Source: Struthidea cinerea (Eukaryota; Chordata; Aves; Passeriformes; Corcoracidae). Taken from it: a stretch of DNA of 64,000 nucleotides. Positions 10,801 through 23,472 of this stretch are shown here, piece after piece (position 1 is the first letter of the stretch; each line of letters begins with the position of its first letter). The translations under genes and the position numbers were made by a program. A model generated the notes under the pieces. That model made no database searches. It saw only the letters and a list, made by a program, of their open reading frames with translations, and had not been told where the DNA came from. The stretch lies in assembly GCA_013397865.1 (NCBI GenBank), contig VZTI01002345.1, forward strand, positions 299,741 through 363,740. The letters are read 5' to 3'.

Positions 10801-13465
10801 AAGTCCTTTTTCCCTCATGTAAATATTTTTTCCTCTTAAGTGTATGCGAGTGTGAAAAACCTCTCCTTAATCTTTTTTTTTTTCCTCCCTGGCTGAAGGA
10901 AATTCTTGTTCATCCCTGGGTGGGAACAGCTTCATCTTGAAATGTTGCAGCTGAAGAGCCACGCTGCTGAAAACATTTCTTATCACCCCCAAAGCCATCC
11001 TGCAGCCAGATTAAATGGTGCCTGTCAGGACACGACCTCCTTGGTGGCTGTTGGATGGAGGTCCCATGGGACAGCAAATTGGGAGGCAGCCTTGAAGAAG
11101 TCTTCAGAAGCAGTGCAAAATATCCCTGGGGCTTCAGGGTTCTAAAGCCTGAAAGTCCCACCCTGTTGTGTTTGACACGTGAGTGGAAATGTGAGGCAGT
11201 TTTTCTGAGAAAAACTGGCGCCCTAAATTAGTTTCTTGCTGCCTGACCCTGAAATCAAATGTTTTTTCATATAAGAAGTCATATTTTCTGATAGTTGGTC
11301 ATAACAGGAAGTGTGTCTGTGTGCAGCAGAGCTGGTGGGAGCCCCAAAATATCTGCAGGGGAGCAGGGTGGGGGAGCTGGGTCAGTTCACTGGGGAATCT
11401 GTTCTCACTGCTCAGAGCTTTCCTCCCACTCCATTCCCCTCACCTGCTTGGGAAAGGCTGGGATCAGCCACAGGGAGATACAAAAAGACCACCCCTCTTT
11501 CCCAGCCCTCTGCCAGCTGAGCTCTGTCTCATGAGAATCAGAGGTTGTTGCTGCTCGTGGTTTCTGAGGTGTAAAGTATCAGTGTCTTGTGCGAGAGAAC
11601 GATGCTGAGATAAACCTTTATCAGCCTGGCCTGGTGGTGAGGCCTCAGCAGAACCCAAACCCTGCTCTGATGCTGTGCCTTGACATGAGAGTGGCTCGTG
11701 ACCTTCCTTAGAGAGCCAAGCCAGGCTCGTGAGCTGGGGTTCAGCTTTACAGACAAGAAATCCCTTTGGCACAGCACTGAGGCAGAGGGGAGCTGCGGAG
11801 GGCAGCAAGAAGGGAGAGCACAAGCACAGGGAGAAGGTTTGTGACTGACAACAACGAGGCCATTCCTCAGTGACGTGATTTGCACAGCTCAGTTAGAGCT
11901 GGCTCCGTGCTTCCCTGTCCCTCCGGGGCTCCCTGCTGCAGAGAAAGCCCCTTCTTAAAAGGGGATCCTCGGGGTTCCTATTTATAGCAGGGAAAGTGCT
12001 CCAGGAGAGTCTCCCAGGCCTGAATGAACATCTCCCCGGGAGCGGGGCATGGACAGGCTGTTCCCCTGCAGCCCCGGCCACCTCCTGCTGACATTTGCCA
12101 GGCTGGAAGGGACAGCGGCGTCTCCCTGGTGCCGCAGGTGGTGCCACAGGAGGTGGTGCCACAGCCTGGCAGGGCCAGGAGGAGGCAGGGACAGGGACAG
12201 GCTGCTCCAGCGGGGCTGCCCGGCCCCTTCCGTGGTGGGAAGCGAGGGGAGCGTGCTGTTCCCAAAAGGAAAGGTCAGAGCTGGGGGTGAGGAGCCTCCA
12301 GGGCAGAGCCAGCAGGGCTGGGACTGTGATTTCGAGGCAGGACTTGGGGATGTTGGCCAGGAGAGACAGAATTAATTGAGGATGGGCAGAAAGGATTGTT
12401 GGTTGGAAGGGAAGCAGGAAGGGCTCTGCAGGAGTGCAGGATGAACAATTCCTACCAGCCTGGAATGCCCCCCTGGACCTCGGAGGGACCCAGGATAGGT
12501 GCTGGGTCCATTGCAGCTGCTCAGGTTTGGTCTCAGGCTGGGCTGGCTCCAACCCTCAGTGCCAGGGGGCAAACCACAGCTGGGCTGGGACTCACTCCTG
12601 GAGCTGCAGGGTGGGATTTCCCTTTGCTGCAGTGAGATGGGAATTTTCCTTTCCCATATGATTTACAAAACCAGAGGCTTGCAATAAACTCAGATTGGAT
12701 TCAGAGATGGTTTCTTTCTCTGCCCAAAAGTTCCATTCAGCACTCAAAACTTGGAAGGGGAAAGATAATGATAAAACTGGACAACTCTTTTAGGGCACGT
12801 TTGAACAACTGCAGCTGTCTACGGAGGCTCCCATCAGCTCTGCCATGAAAGTCATAAATCCAGCACTGACTGGTGATGGAAAGAGAAGGAATCTCTGGAA
12901 TATTGGTAAAGGGAAAGGTGGAGGCAACCAAATAAGAGAGGCAAAGTGAAATATAGCCCAAGGAGAGTATAAAAAGATGGGGAAACAATTTGAGCTGAGA
13001 AATCAGTCCTAGGACCGAAAATGACTTGAGCAGCAGCAGGAAACTCAAGAGGCTGGATCCCATGGAAAGGGAGGGACAAGGCAGGAATGGATTACAGAAG
13101 AGGAAGCAGGACTGGGAAATGCCATGAGAGCAGGATCTGCATTTCAGTGCAGGATCTGCCCCTCAGTGCAGGCAGCCTGACCGGTGCCTCTACCTTCCCA
13201 CGCTGGCCATTCCCCTGTCTGCTCTGGAGCTTTGTGGGGAGGATGGTTGCCTCTGGAATGAGCGGTAGCTCTGCTTCCTTCTCGGAGCTGCTCTGCTGCC
13301 TGCCAAGGCGTGGCTGGGAGGGCGTGGAGCAGGCGTTCCTGCCAGTCTGGAGCCGTGGATGCCTTTGGGGTGAGCGTGTGACAGGTATGGCGACAAACCA
13401 GGACAGCCGTGCTGTCCCCCTGGCCCTGCACAGGGATGGCCTCGGTGATGAGGAGGTGGGAATGG
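7871..13465. other. Intergenic DNA, no gene recognised
   Basis: Mostly unique-looking sequence with a small TG microsatellite near 9287. Several open frames exceed 100 codons (for example 11893-12552 minus) but show no family features and overlap other frames. Nothing supportable beyond the microsatellite. Confidence 0.5.
9285..9306 (+). repeat. TG dinucleotide microsatellite
   Basis: About nine TG repeats (atgtgtgtgtgtgtgtgtat). Confidence 0.85.
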
Positions 13466-13466
13466 G

Positions 13467-13520
13467 GAATCACAGAACCACTGAGGCTGGGAAAGACCTC
13501 TCAGATCATTGAGTCCAACC
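13467..13520 (-). mobile_element. CR1 3'-end fragment
   Basis: The string aatcacagaaccactgaggc followed by gggaaagacctctcagatcattgagtccaacc is the reverse complement of the CR1 3' untranslated end. Confidence 0.7.
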
Positions 13521-16500
13521 TTTGACGACTTTGCCAGCCCGAAGAGTTGGAGGGGAAATGGGGTTTTCCCAGCTGAAGGGCTGTGGGAAGGGGTTGGGTA
13601 CCTGGGATGCTGCTGGGCTTTGGCTCCCAGAAGTTCTGCTGCTCTTAGTTTGCTCTTTATTTATCACCCTGGGGTGTCTCCACCCCAGTGCCAGGGGAGT
13701 TGTCCAAGACAAGTGTCCAGCCTAATTTATACTCCCAGAGCCAGCATGGAGAATGTTGGTTTATTTTTAATGACAATCCCCTCTGCCTTGTGCCATGGGG
13801 CTCCAGTTTCGGGAAAAGCAGGGAAAAAACAACCCCAAGCAAATGAAACCATTCTGCTTTTACCTGCAAATGACATCAAACATGTGCATGATGCCAGCCA
13901 GCAGCTGTGGTTGGTTTGGAAGGGACAGGTCAGCGTTGTCACCTCTCCTGCTGTGTCCACCACACTTGTCCCCGCGGTGACCGGGGCTGTGGCCGTGCTG
14001 TTTCCAGTGCCCCTGGGAACATGAGCACCACTGTCATTGTCACTTTGCTGAGGTGGTTTATCCTTGGGCAGCCCCAGAGGAGGTGAGGAGTCACCCAGGG
14101 AATTCCAGACTTCCCATGGGAAGGTGGCAACCCACGGGATGGGGACCTGGGCAGGACCGTGGCTGTATTAGGGATGTGAAGCATGGCCCAAATGTGGACA
14201 GGAGCTGTCCTGCTGTGCAAGGAGCCCTTGGAGCATGGAGATATCTGTCCAGTGTCCATATCCACCCCTGAAAAGCGGCTGCCTGGGTTATGCAGTCCCT
14301 GGGTGGAGATGGTGCTGCTGCTGGCACACACGCAGGACTTGGTGGTGCCCAGATGTTCCTCCCGGCTTTGTGTGTAATTGCTCAAGACCTCAGTCCTGTC
14401 TGAGGCACAAAGGCTTTGGCACGAGGGGCTTGCTGGGCGGCAGGAAGACAGACATGCGAAGGTGTCACTCTGCTCCAAGGTGGCAAACAGCAGGGCCCAG
14501 ATTAGAAACCAGTGTGTGCCCTGGTGACTCATCGCCCATGCCGGTGCCACCTGGCACTGCCGCCTGCCAGGACCTGGCACTGCCACCTGCAAGGACCCTG
14601 CTGCCTGCAAGGGCACTGTCCCTGCTCACATTCCCAGGAGTTGGAAGATGCTTCCCAATTACCACACATTGTCCGTCCTTGGCCGCCTCAGCAGGAATCT
14701 GAGCCCCAGCCCGATGCAGATGCACCCAAGGATGAAACCCTTCTCTCCCTTTGCCAGTTTTGAGGGTGTCTGGGAGACACCTGCCTCGAGATCTTTCAGA
14801 TCACAGAGGAGCTGAGACACCAGAGCTGGACCCCCGAAGGATAAGACGCAATCCTTCGCTCCAGTCGTGCAGTCCTTGCCTGGCAGTAGTAGAAAGCCAT
14901 TTTCTGTTGTATTTTTTCAGTCTTGAGTAATCCTAACCTAGAAGTGACTGCATTCCCTGCGAGCTTATTTCATTAACCTTAAGTACCTGCTAAATTCTCT
15001 TCCTCCAGCCGATGAGGAAACAGATTGCGTTGGCAGGGAACTTTCTTCCTTCCCCCTCCCCTCCGGTGTGATTCATCCGAGGGTGCCTCATTCCATTTCT
15101 CCAGGATGCCTCATTTCTCGGGTGGGCGATGATTGCACCAATGCAAATGGGACCGGAGGAGACGCCGGCTGATGGCGGCAATTTCGGGACAAATGCTAAT
15201 TATAGGGACAGCCAAGCCGGGTCTGCACTGAGGCTTCACATGAGGAAATCCCCTGTGGGTTCAGCCAGGAGCTCCAATTCCTTTTTGTTACAATTAATAA
15301 GAGAAACGTGCGGATTTCTGGAGGAACCACAGGGATGGTTTATCCTGCTCAGAAGTTGCTGGAAGTTTTTCGGGCAGTGTCTTTGCAGAAGGAAAGGGGT
15401 GTCCACCTCTTCCCTGGATGGATGGGACAAGCCAGAGGGACATCACCTCCTAAATCTCTGTCTCCTGCCCTTGCTCTGCGCTGCTTCTCTCCGCAGGAAT
15501 CCTCACCCCATCCACGGCTCCCTCAAAGGATGGCGATGTGAATAACGAGCACTTTGTTGTTAATGATAGAGACAATTTAGAGATGAGCTGCTGAGGGATT
15601 AAAGGGCTGCTGGACTGGTTTTGGAGGTGAGAATAATGGATCTGAATGAATGTGTGGAGCTGAATAAATCCCACCCGCTCCTCCTTTCATCTTCCTGGCA
15701 TGGAATTCGTTAACGTTTGACTTCCAGTAATTTATGGAAAGCTCAGTTATCATTCCCACACCCTTCTTACGGATTTCTGTGCACAGAAACCACTCTCTCA
15801 TTGCACAGCACAGGTTTTTATTGGCCACTTTATGTGATCCCGAGCCCTGCTCTGTCCTCCTGCCTTCACAGTGAGCCTTGGAACCCCCAGGGGTGGAGGA
15901 ACCAGACAATGTCACCCAGCTCTGTAAAAAGCTGGGGTCCTTCAGATTTCAGTGCGGTCATAACGATGAAGCTGATTTAAAATAAAATACACCTGAAAAC
16001 CTTCCATATCAGGCCCTCACAGAGCTGTAGGTGAGCTTCTTGAGCTCCTCTCATTCCTGCACAAGTGTTGGGACCATCCGTTTCCAAATGGGGTTTCAGG
16101 TCACAGCTGGGCCTCTCAATCTTCCTAAACAGGAGGGAAATTACAGTAAGTAAGTGACCAAAATGAAAACCTTGTGTCCCCTTAACATCCTGCCCCTGCC
16201 ATTTCTGCACATTCCTGGACTTTTCCTTCTGCAAGGGGTGTCTGTCTCATTTCCAGCCCCATCTCTGGGAGCCAGGAGGACAGACAGGGCTTGCTGTCGT
16301 CGTGTACAACTGGGATTTGCCCTGGAAAGGGTGGATAAGGCAACCCCAAGCTCCTTGGCCGAGGACAGCAGTGCTGAGGCTGACAGGGGCATGGAAGCAG
16401 GGCTGCATCCATCCAGTGCAGCAGGTCACCGTGACTGAAACCATGAGATCACCAACGAGCCGAGCTCCACCCCGCAGGGAAATCTTTTTATATCTCCCTG

Positions 16501-18060
16501 TGGCAGATGCCAACCATGTGCTCACTGCCTGCAGAAGGGGCTTGCCAGGGAGCTGAGCAGGAGAGCCCCGCGGGCTGCGCTGCCGTCCCCGCTGGGAGCC
16601 GGGCTCTGGGAAAACAGGTTGTGTTTACCCAGGTGCGATGCCCGCTCCACCCGTGGGTGCCTGGCCCTGCCTGGGTGCTGTCTGAGCCGCAGAAGAAATG
16701 CAGGGCCCTGTTGTGTCTGCCTGCGATACCATCAGCACCCCGCTGCCAGCCCTGCTGCGGCGGCGCCGCTGGGCTTTGATGAGGGAACCAAAGCTCGGTG
16801 TGAACCCAGCCGTGCTGGAGCCTTTGCCACACAGGTTCAGCCCTGTAAGCCCTGGGAGTGTTCACCAGGCCTTGGCACAACTCCTGTGCTCCACCCTTTG
16901 AGGTGGGTGAGGAGGATCAGGGAAAAAATTCGGGATTTACTCTCATGGAGGAGCAGCTACTGCTGAGTGAGTGATTGCCCGAGGCGATTTTGGGGAAAAG
17001 ATTTAAGCTCTGGAGCGGCTTTGGAAACAGTTAGTGGGGATGTGTTGCACAAGAGGCCAGCTGGGGCTCTGCCCCTCTCCCTACCCCATGGAATTGTGCA
17101 TTTCTGATCCGGTTGTCAGTGATTTAATGGGATGGAAGATCCGCGGGACTCCTCAAGAGCAGTGTCCTCCAAAATCCAGTGATTTAACCAAAGTGCAGGA
17201 ATTGCCACTTACACTCCTCCAGGTTGTCTGTGTGACCCCAGCAGGGATGAAATTAATGTGTTTGCTATGGGGTTGCTTCTGTGGGAAGTGAGAAATGAGG
17301 TCAGTTTTAATCCATGGAGTTCCGTGAGGAGGGGATGGGAAGGAGAGCTCATGGGTGCTCCGCACTGGGCAGAGAATTTATGAGGGGCATAAAGTCTTCA
17401 AAAGAAGATTTTCCTCTTGTCCTCAGGTGGGAGACAGCAGCATGAGCAGATGGAGAGGATATCCCTGGTTTTGTGGGAGGAAGCAAACCCCTGGCTGAGC
17501 ACTCATTTACCAGGCACTGTTGGACTTCCTAAAATAAAATTCCTTCTGCATTTTCCCCTGACACCGAGATATTTTGCATAAAACAATCCAACCGACCACC
17601 CCAACTCCGTTTACAAGTTTTCCAAGAACTCCTCAGAGCAGTCGGAGGAAATCAGAGTTCAGAGCTGAATTCCACAAGCGATGACGCCGAGTCTGGGGAA
17701 GGATTTGCACTGCTGCCATCCAAGTGTCCACAAATGCTTCTATCTCAAAATGTGGGATGTTTTCGGTGTGGATCCACAGGCACCTGCTGATATCCCGCTT
17801 CTGTCAGATCCTTGTCTCTTTCCCATCTAGAGGATTGTCGTTTGCTATTTTCTTGTGAGGATTTGGTGGTGTCTCCATGTTTTTTCACATTCCACGACCT
17901 CCTGAGCTTGGCACGCAGCAGTGCTCCTGCCTCCGTGCTTCACAGGATTGCAGGAACTGGGAGGGAACTCTGGAGATCATCCCAACATCCCACCAGAATC
18001 CCCTACTGGCAGCAGGGTCAGGGAGAGCAGCTTGCTCAGAGCTTTGTGCTTGGATTGTGG
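13521..18060. other. Intergenic DNA with a possible regulatory block
   Basis: No gene recognised. The part from about 14880 to 15310 is AT-rich, repeat-free and has an octamer ATGCAAAT at 15140-15147 beside a CCAAT; see findings. The rest is ordinary. Confidence 0.45.
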
Positions 18061-18065
18061 CAGGA

Positions 18066-18248
18066 GGGAGCTGAAATCCCATCCCAGACCTTCCTTCCTG
18101 TGGAATCTAAAGGCAGGTGGAGGAGAGAATTCAAAATCCCATCCCAGACCTTCCTTTGTGTGAGGTCAAGGAAGATGGAGGGAATTCAAAATCCCATCTC
18201 AGATCTTCCTTTGTGTGGAGCCCAAAGGCAGGAGGAGGAGAGAATCCA
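18066..18248 (+). repeat. Minisatellite, 54-60 bp unit, three copies
   Basis: Each copy has aaatcccatcccagaccttcc followed by a tgtggagcc/aaaggcaggaggagga-type block. Copies begin near 18074, 18133 and 18187. Confidence 0.75.
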
Positions 18249-18440
18249 TTGTTCCTGCAGGGAGAAGGGTGTTCTGCTCCTTGTTGACTTGTTTGGCTTG
18301 GGTTTAAGCCTGTATTAGTTGGAGTATCTGCAGAGGAAATTGGGTGTGAGCCAGGCTTGAGGACAAGTCTACACTCTGCTGACATCACACCAAGAAAAGG
18401 GAATTACAGTGCCACAAACCCAGGGAAAAGTGTTGCCTGC

Positions 18441-18628
18441 GTTGGTTTAGATGGGATATTGGGAAGAAATCCTTCCCTGTGACAGCTGCCCCATCCCTGG
18501 CAGTGCCCAAGGCCAGGCTGGACGGGGCTTGGAGCAGCCTGGGACAGTGGAAGGTGGCCCTGCCATGGCAGGGGTGGCACTGGGTGAGTTTAAGGTCCCT
18601 TCCAGCCCCAGTCATTCCATGATTCTAT
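18441..18628 (+). mobile_element. CR1 3' tail
   Basis: Contains the end of CR1 ORF2 (gatattgggaagaaatccttccctgtg, then ccaaggccaggctgga) and the terminal 3' region ending in tccatgattctat. 5'-truncated, plus orientation. Confidence 0.85.
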
Positions 18629-20124
18629 CCCTGCTCCCTCTGTTGGGAACAACATTCCATCTGTTCAATGATTTAAAAACCCCCACAAGACCCAAAGCAA
18701 ACAATGTCCTTCCACTTCCCCAAAATTCAACAAAAGAAAGAAAAAACCCCTCAGAAGCGCTGGGACAAGGGAAGGAGAGGGAAATGGGATCACAGAGCTT
18801 TTAAAACTCTGTTGCTTCACAGCTGTTCCCATCCTGGCTGCTTTCCAGAGGTACTTGGATGATCCTCTGCCAGGAAAAAAAGAAGTCCTTCAAAGCCATC
18901 ATTTGATGGGGACATTATTCCTCAGCAAAGGAAATGAAAATCCAGGTTGGGGATTTGGGAATGGAGCTACACCCGTGCAGGAGCTGGGGATCTTCACTCG
19001 GGTAGATTGAGTGAAATCCCAGTGCTGGGAGATCCTTCAGGTGGGGGTTAAGGACACAGAGGACTTGGATCTTCAGAGGAGTTTGATGCCACAGCCAATA
19101 AGTGGAGGTGTGGACTTAATCTGGTGCCTGGCCAGTGGGGAAAGCTGGACATGTGCTAAGGACTGACTGGGAAGCTGTGTCCCAGTCTGGCTTTGTGGCA
19201 CTGGCTGCTGGATCCCAGTCCCTAGGAGAGCTCGTGGGAAAAGAGGATAAAATAAGCACAACCTGGTGCAGGGGAGGATGGCAGGGGAGAAATGCTCTCC
19301 CTGGGCTGGTGGATGCTTTGTAAAGTGTCCAGAGGCATTCCCGAGGCTGGGACGTGGGAGTCAGGGATGAACTCTGCAGGAGAGAGGCTGCAACAAACCC
19401 AGGAGCATCCCCGTGTGTCACCTGGAACATCACCTCGCACAGCCAAGCACGGAGACGCCCTAAACCCCAGGCTTGGCACGGCAGACTGGAAGGGATGAGG
19501 TGGAATTCTTCCCTTTCCTAGATAAAAGTGATCATAAAACAGACTAAATCTGGGATTGGGACACTCTGGGGAGTTTTTTGTGTTACACCTTGGCTTCTTA
19601 CCAGGCATTCCCAGGTTTTTCTTTTCCCTTGAGCTATGCAGAAGGACCTGATGGTTCCTCTCTTGTTGCTGTGCCCCGGGATCCCTCTCACACCCTGCAC
19701 TTGGAGCAGATGCTGTTTAAAGGTTCCGGCAGGAATTGTTGGCAAATGGGCGATGACAGGTTGCAGAAACAGGATAAAATAGCAGGAGTTTCCAAGGAGA
19801 GACTGGAGAGGCAGGAAAGGAAAGGGGGGGCAGTCTGGAGATGAGCTGTGCCAGGCCTGACTGGGCTCTGGGACCCCCGCTGAGGTGCAGACTGTGCACA
19901 GCAAGGCTGGCAGATTCTCCTGGTTCCTGGAGGGCTGGAGCAGGAAATTCTGTCTTGCTCTGCCCTCATTCCACCCAGAATCCTTGGATTGCTTGGGGAA
20001 GAGCTGCTCAGCTGCCTTGCAGAGAGATGTGTTAGTCCCAGGGTTGGGCTCCATTTCCATGGAGCTCCCACGGAGGTTTCCACAGGGTACACTTCAAATG
20101 GAGTGAAGCAAATCTAAGATTTAT
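18629..20124. other. Intergenic DNA, nothing recognised
   Basis: Only short overlapping open frames. No repeat or RNA gene recognised. Confidence 0.45.
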
Positions 20125-20380
20125 GGAATCACAGAATCCCAGAATGGTTAAAAATCATCTCATTCCACCCTTGCCATGGGCAGGGATACCTTCCACTGTC
20201 CCAGGGTGCTCCAACCTGGCCTTGGACACTTCCAGGGATCCAGGGGCAGCCACAGCTGCTCTGGGCACCCTGTGCCAGGGCCTCCCCGCCCACACAGGGA
20301 AGGATTTCTTCCCAGTATCCCATCTAAACCCACTCCCTCTCAGTTTGAAGCCATTCCCTGTGTCCTGTCACTGCTTTTCC
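20125..20380 (-). mobile_element. CR1 3' tail
   Basis: Begins with ggaatcacagaatcccagaa and runs through the reverse complement of the CR1 ORF2 end to ttgaagccattccctgtgtc. Minus orientation. Confidence 0.85.
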
Positions 20381-23296
20381 TGCTGATTTGCAAAACCACT
20401 TAGTGCAAAGCACTAAGACAATCCACAGGGAATTTTTTTTCCTCTTCATCCTCTCCTTGACCCCTTGGGAAATGTCCCATGGGAGCCATTTCAAACTCCC
20501 GCTGTGGTTCTGTGGGCAACAATCCATTCCCATTGACTGGAAAGGGAATTTTGACTTTCTCATGAGCTCTTCACCCTGTGGAATGGCTGTCCTTGAGCCT
20601 GCGATTAATTAGGACTAATGACCAAAAGTGTCATCATCAGGCTTGCACCTCTCCTAGGGCTGTCCTGGAACAAAAGAAGGGAATGTAAAGGAGTGAATTC
20701 CAGCTGGGAAGTTGTCAGCAAGACCTGCATCCCTTGCTTTATGGGATGTGGGTGATTCATCCTGCTGAACCCAAGATTCCCACAGGTGAACAGGCACCGC
20801 TCAGGACCAGAGGCTGCAAAGTTTCCTCGGCCAACTTCTGTTTAGAATATTAAGCTTTGCCTTGTGAGCCTTGAGGAACTCAGCTCCCAGGGCAGAGGAA
20901 ATGTTGGAAGGGGTCAGGCGAGCTGTGCTCTGTCCGTGTCACTGGGAGCAGCCAGCAGCATTCCAGGACAACATCTGATTTTGTGCTTTTACGAGGCAGA
21001 TGTTTGGGAGAAGGGATGAGCTGTTTACTCGAGCTGCCATCTCCCAGCCCTCCTCCCTCCGCGCGCGCTCGCGCCCGGAGCCCATAAATAAAGATTCCTG
21101 GGATTATGCCGCTGTTTGGGCTGCCCTGCCTTCCATCAGGACAAGCTGCCAACCCTGCTCCCCCTGCACCTCAGTTTCACTGGGGAATAAATCAGTGAGG
21201 GCTAAATCCTCTCCTGGCGACACGGGGATAAATCCGGGATGGCCGCGCTGACGTCGGCGCCGGGGTGGAATTGCGAAGGGGAGTTTGACTCCTTGATTTC
21301 AGAGCGGTGCTGCTGATTACACAAAAAGGGCTTGGGCTCAGCCTGTCCTAGGACTGAGCAGCAAGGCGGGGTTTGCTCTGGGATGTAGTCCTGACAGCAG
21401 AGCAGTTGTGTGGATTTTGCTGGAATGAAAGGGGTGGAAATGAGTTGTAGCTTCAGCACGCTTTGGGTCTCAAAGAGCTCCAGATCATTAATGAAGGAAA
21501 GGATAAACCCTGTGTAAAGTGATTAATCCCATTGCCCGACGCTATTCCAGGAGAGTTCCACAGGGATGAATCCCGGAGAGCAAGGCAGTGGTGCCCTCAC
21601 ACCCTGATGGACACCGGGCAGATATCCACGGAGGAGCCGGAGATCCCAGCTGATCCCAGCATGTGGAGGAACAATTTCCACCAGGGGAGGAACTGCCCTG
21701 GAAGTGGTGCCAAGAGCTGGCCTGGAGGGGTGGGAATGCTGCTCTTGGCTGCACTTTCCTCCTCCAAGAGGACACAAAAATTGTTGAAGGCAGCAGTCAG
21801 GGTGTTAATCCTTGCTCACTTGTTCCTCTAGATTCTCCCACCTTTTTTTAAAGGATTAGAAGTGAAAGAATGGAAAAGAGGTGCTGGCCCCTCTCTGCTG
21901 TGGCTCCAGCCTGCAGCCTGTGGGTTTAAGCAGTCTGTGGATATTTCTCCTTGAATATTAATATTAATAATTATGGATATGAAGTGGATATTTCCTCTTG
22001 AAGCTGTAGGGCTTCCCAAACAACCTCAATGCCTGAAGAGACTTTGTAAAGGAGCCTGGAATTCTGGTGGCTGCTCTTAGGGAAGCTGGAGAGCCCAGTG
22101 GGCACCTCAGGGCCTGCCAGCCTTGCCCCATAAATGCCTCTGGACACAGGGTGATTTACACCCCTGTCCTGGTGCCACCTGGCCAGCTCTGAATTGTTCA
22201 TAAGTGACTTTTTTAATGGCTCGGAGCGACTTGGGTTGGCCAGGGTGAGAGGCAGCCATGTGTGGCACAGCTGCTTTCAAGGTCCAGGAGAAGCACCGGG
22301 TGACCTGGAGGTGCCACCGAGCAGGACGTGGGGTCAGCAGCTCAGGCTGGACCTGGGACCTGCTGAGAGTGACCCCAGAGGTGCCTCCTTGTCCCACACT
22401 CAGCTGGAAGGTGCCCATGGAGGGGCAGTGACAGGTAACAGAACATTGTCCCAGGTCTCCCACCTGTTCTCACTGAATGACTCTGCTCATGGTGGAGATT
22501 GCCAGGAGGGAAACCAAACTGGGATTGTTGCCATGGAAACTGGAGTTTGGATGGGAAGCTCATCCAGTGGGGCAGCAGGAAGAGGGCTTTGGACTTCTGT
22601 CTCCTGTCAGACTGCGTGGCTTGGGTTGGAACACCACGCAGTCATTACTGTGATAATCTTGTTGTGAGATATCCAGAAACATCGACTTCCTCTGTTTTCC
22701 TGGGAAAAACGGAGCCAGGATCTCAGCCCCTGACCTGGGAGGGACGGTGCTGATGAGCAGCACCACTCTAACGAGCAAAGCTCTCTAATTATGGCACCAG
22801 CAATGAAGTCCCGGTGGTGAGGGATGCAGAGCTGGAGGCACAACCTTGCTGTGCTCTATGCTTCCGTTTCCTGAACGCAGAAATGGGATTATTTTGGAAT
22901 ATTCCCTTTTCCTTCCCACTTGAACTCCACAAGTGGCTTTGCCCTGGGAACTCTGGGAATGGTTCAGGCTTCCTTGGAAGCTGACAAGCACCATCTATAG
23001 GATTGCTGCAGAAGAGGCCTTGGGATCCCAGCTGATGAAAAAGGGCAGAGGCGCTTCACTCCGAGTTTCCAGATTTGTTCTGGAAAAACTCCAGCGTGCT
23101 CAGCATTCCACAGCGCACAAAGTCACGGCTTTCATCATCCATCCCTCATGTCTGGCTGGATTGTCCACCCTGGATAAACTGCTGGTCCTTGGTCCCACGG
23201 GGGAATGTTGCCTGTGGAAATTGCTGGAATCGCAGAGCCGGGATTATTTCACACGGGGATTTTCTAAAGAGCTCATAATCTGCAAAATTTCCAGTT
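20381..23296. other. Intergenic DNA with a CpG-rich patch
   Basis: No gene recognised. A compact CpG cluster lies at 21055-21085 (cgcgcgcgctcgcgcccgga, then a cataaataaag element) and another at 21240-21265 around tgacgtcggcgccgg. See findings. Confidence 0.45.
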
Positions 23297-23297
23297 T

Positions 23298-23420
23298 TCC
23301 TCAGGAGCTGCAGGGACAGGACAAGGGGGAATGGCTTCAAACTGAGAGAGAGGAGGTTGAGGTGGGATATTGGGAAGAAATTCTTCCCTGTGAGGGTGGG
23401 GAGGCCCTGGCACAGGTTGG
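23298..23420 (+). mobile_element. CR1 ORF2 fragment
   Basis: Carries the CR1 ORF2 C-terminal run gcttcaaactgagagagagg through cttccctgtgagggtgggga, and stops at a purine-rich GGAA repeat. Plus orientation, lacking its 3' end. Confidence 0.75.
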
Positions 23421-23472
23421 GAAGGAAGAAGGAAGGGAAGAAGGGAGCAAGGAAGGAGGGAAGGATGGATAA
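23421..23472 (+). repeat. Purine-rich GGAA/GGGA simple repeat
   Basis: gaaggaagaaggaagggaag and similar sequence directly abuts the broken CR1 copy. Confidence 0.7.
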
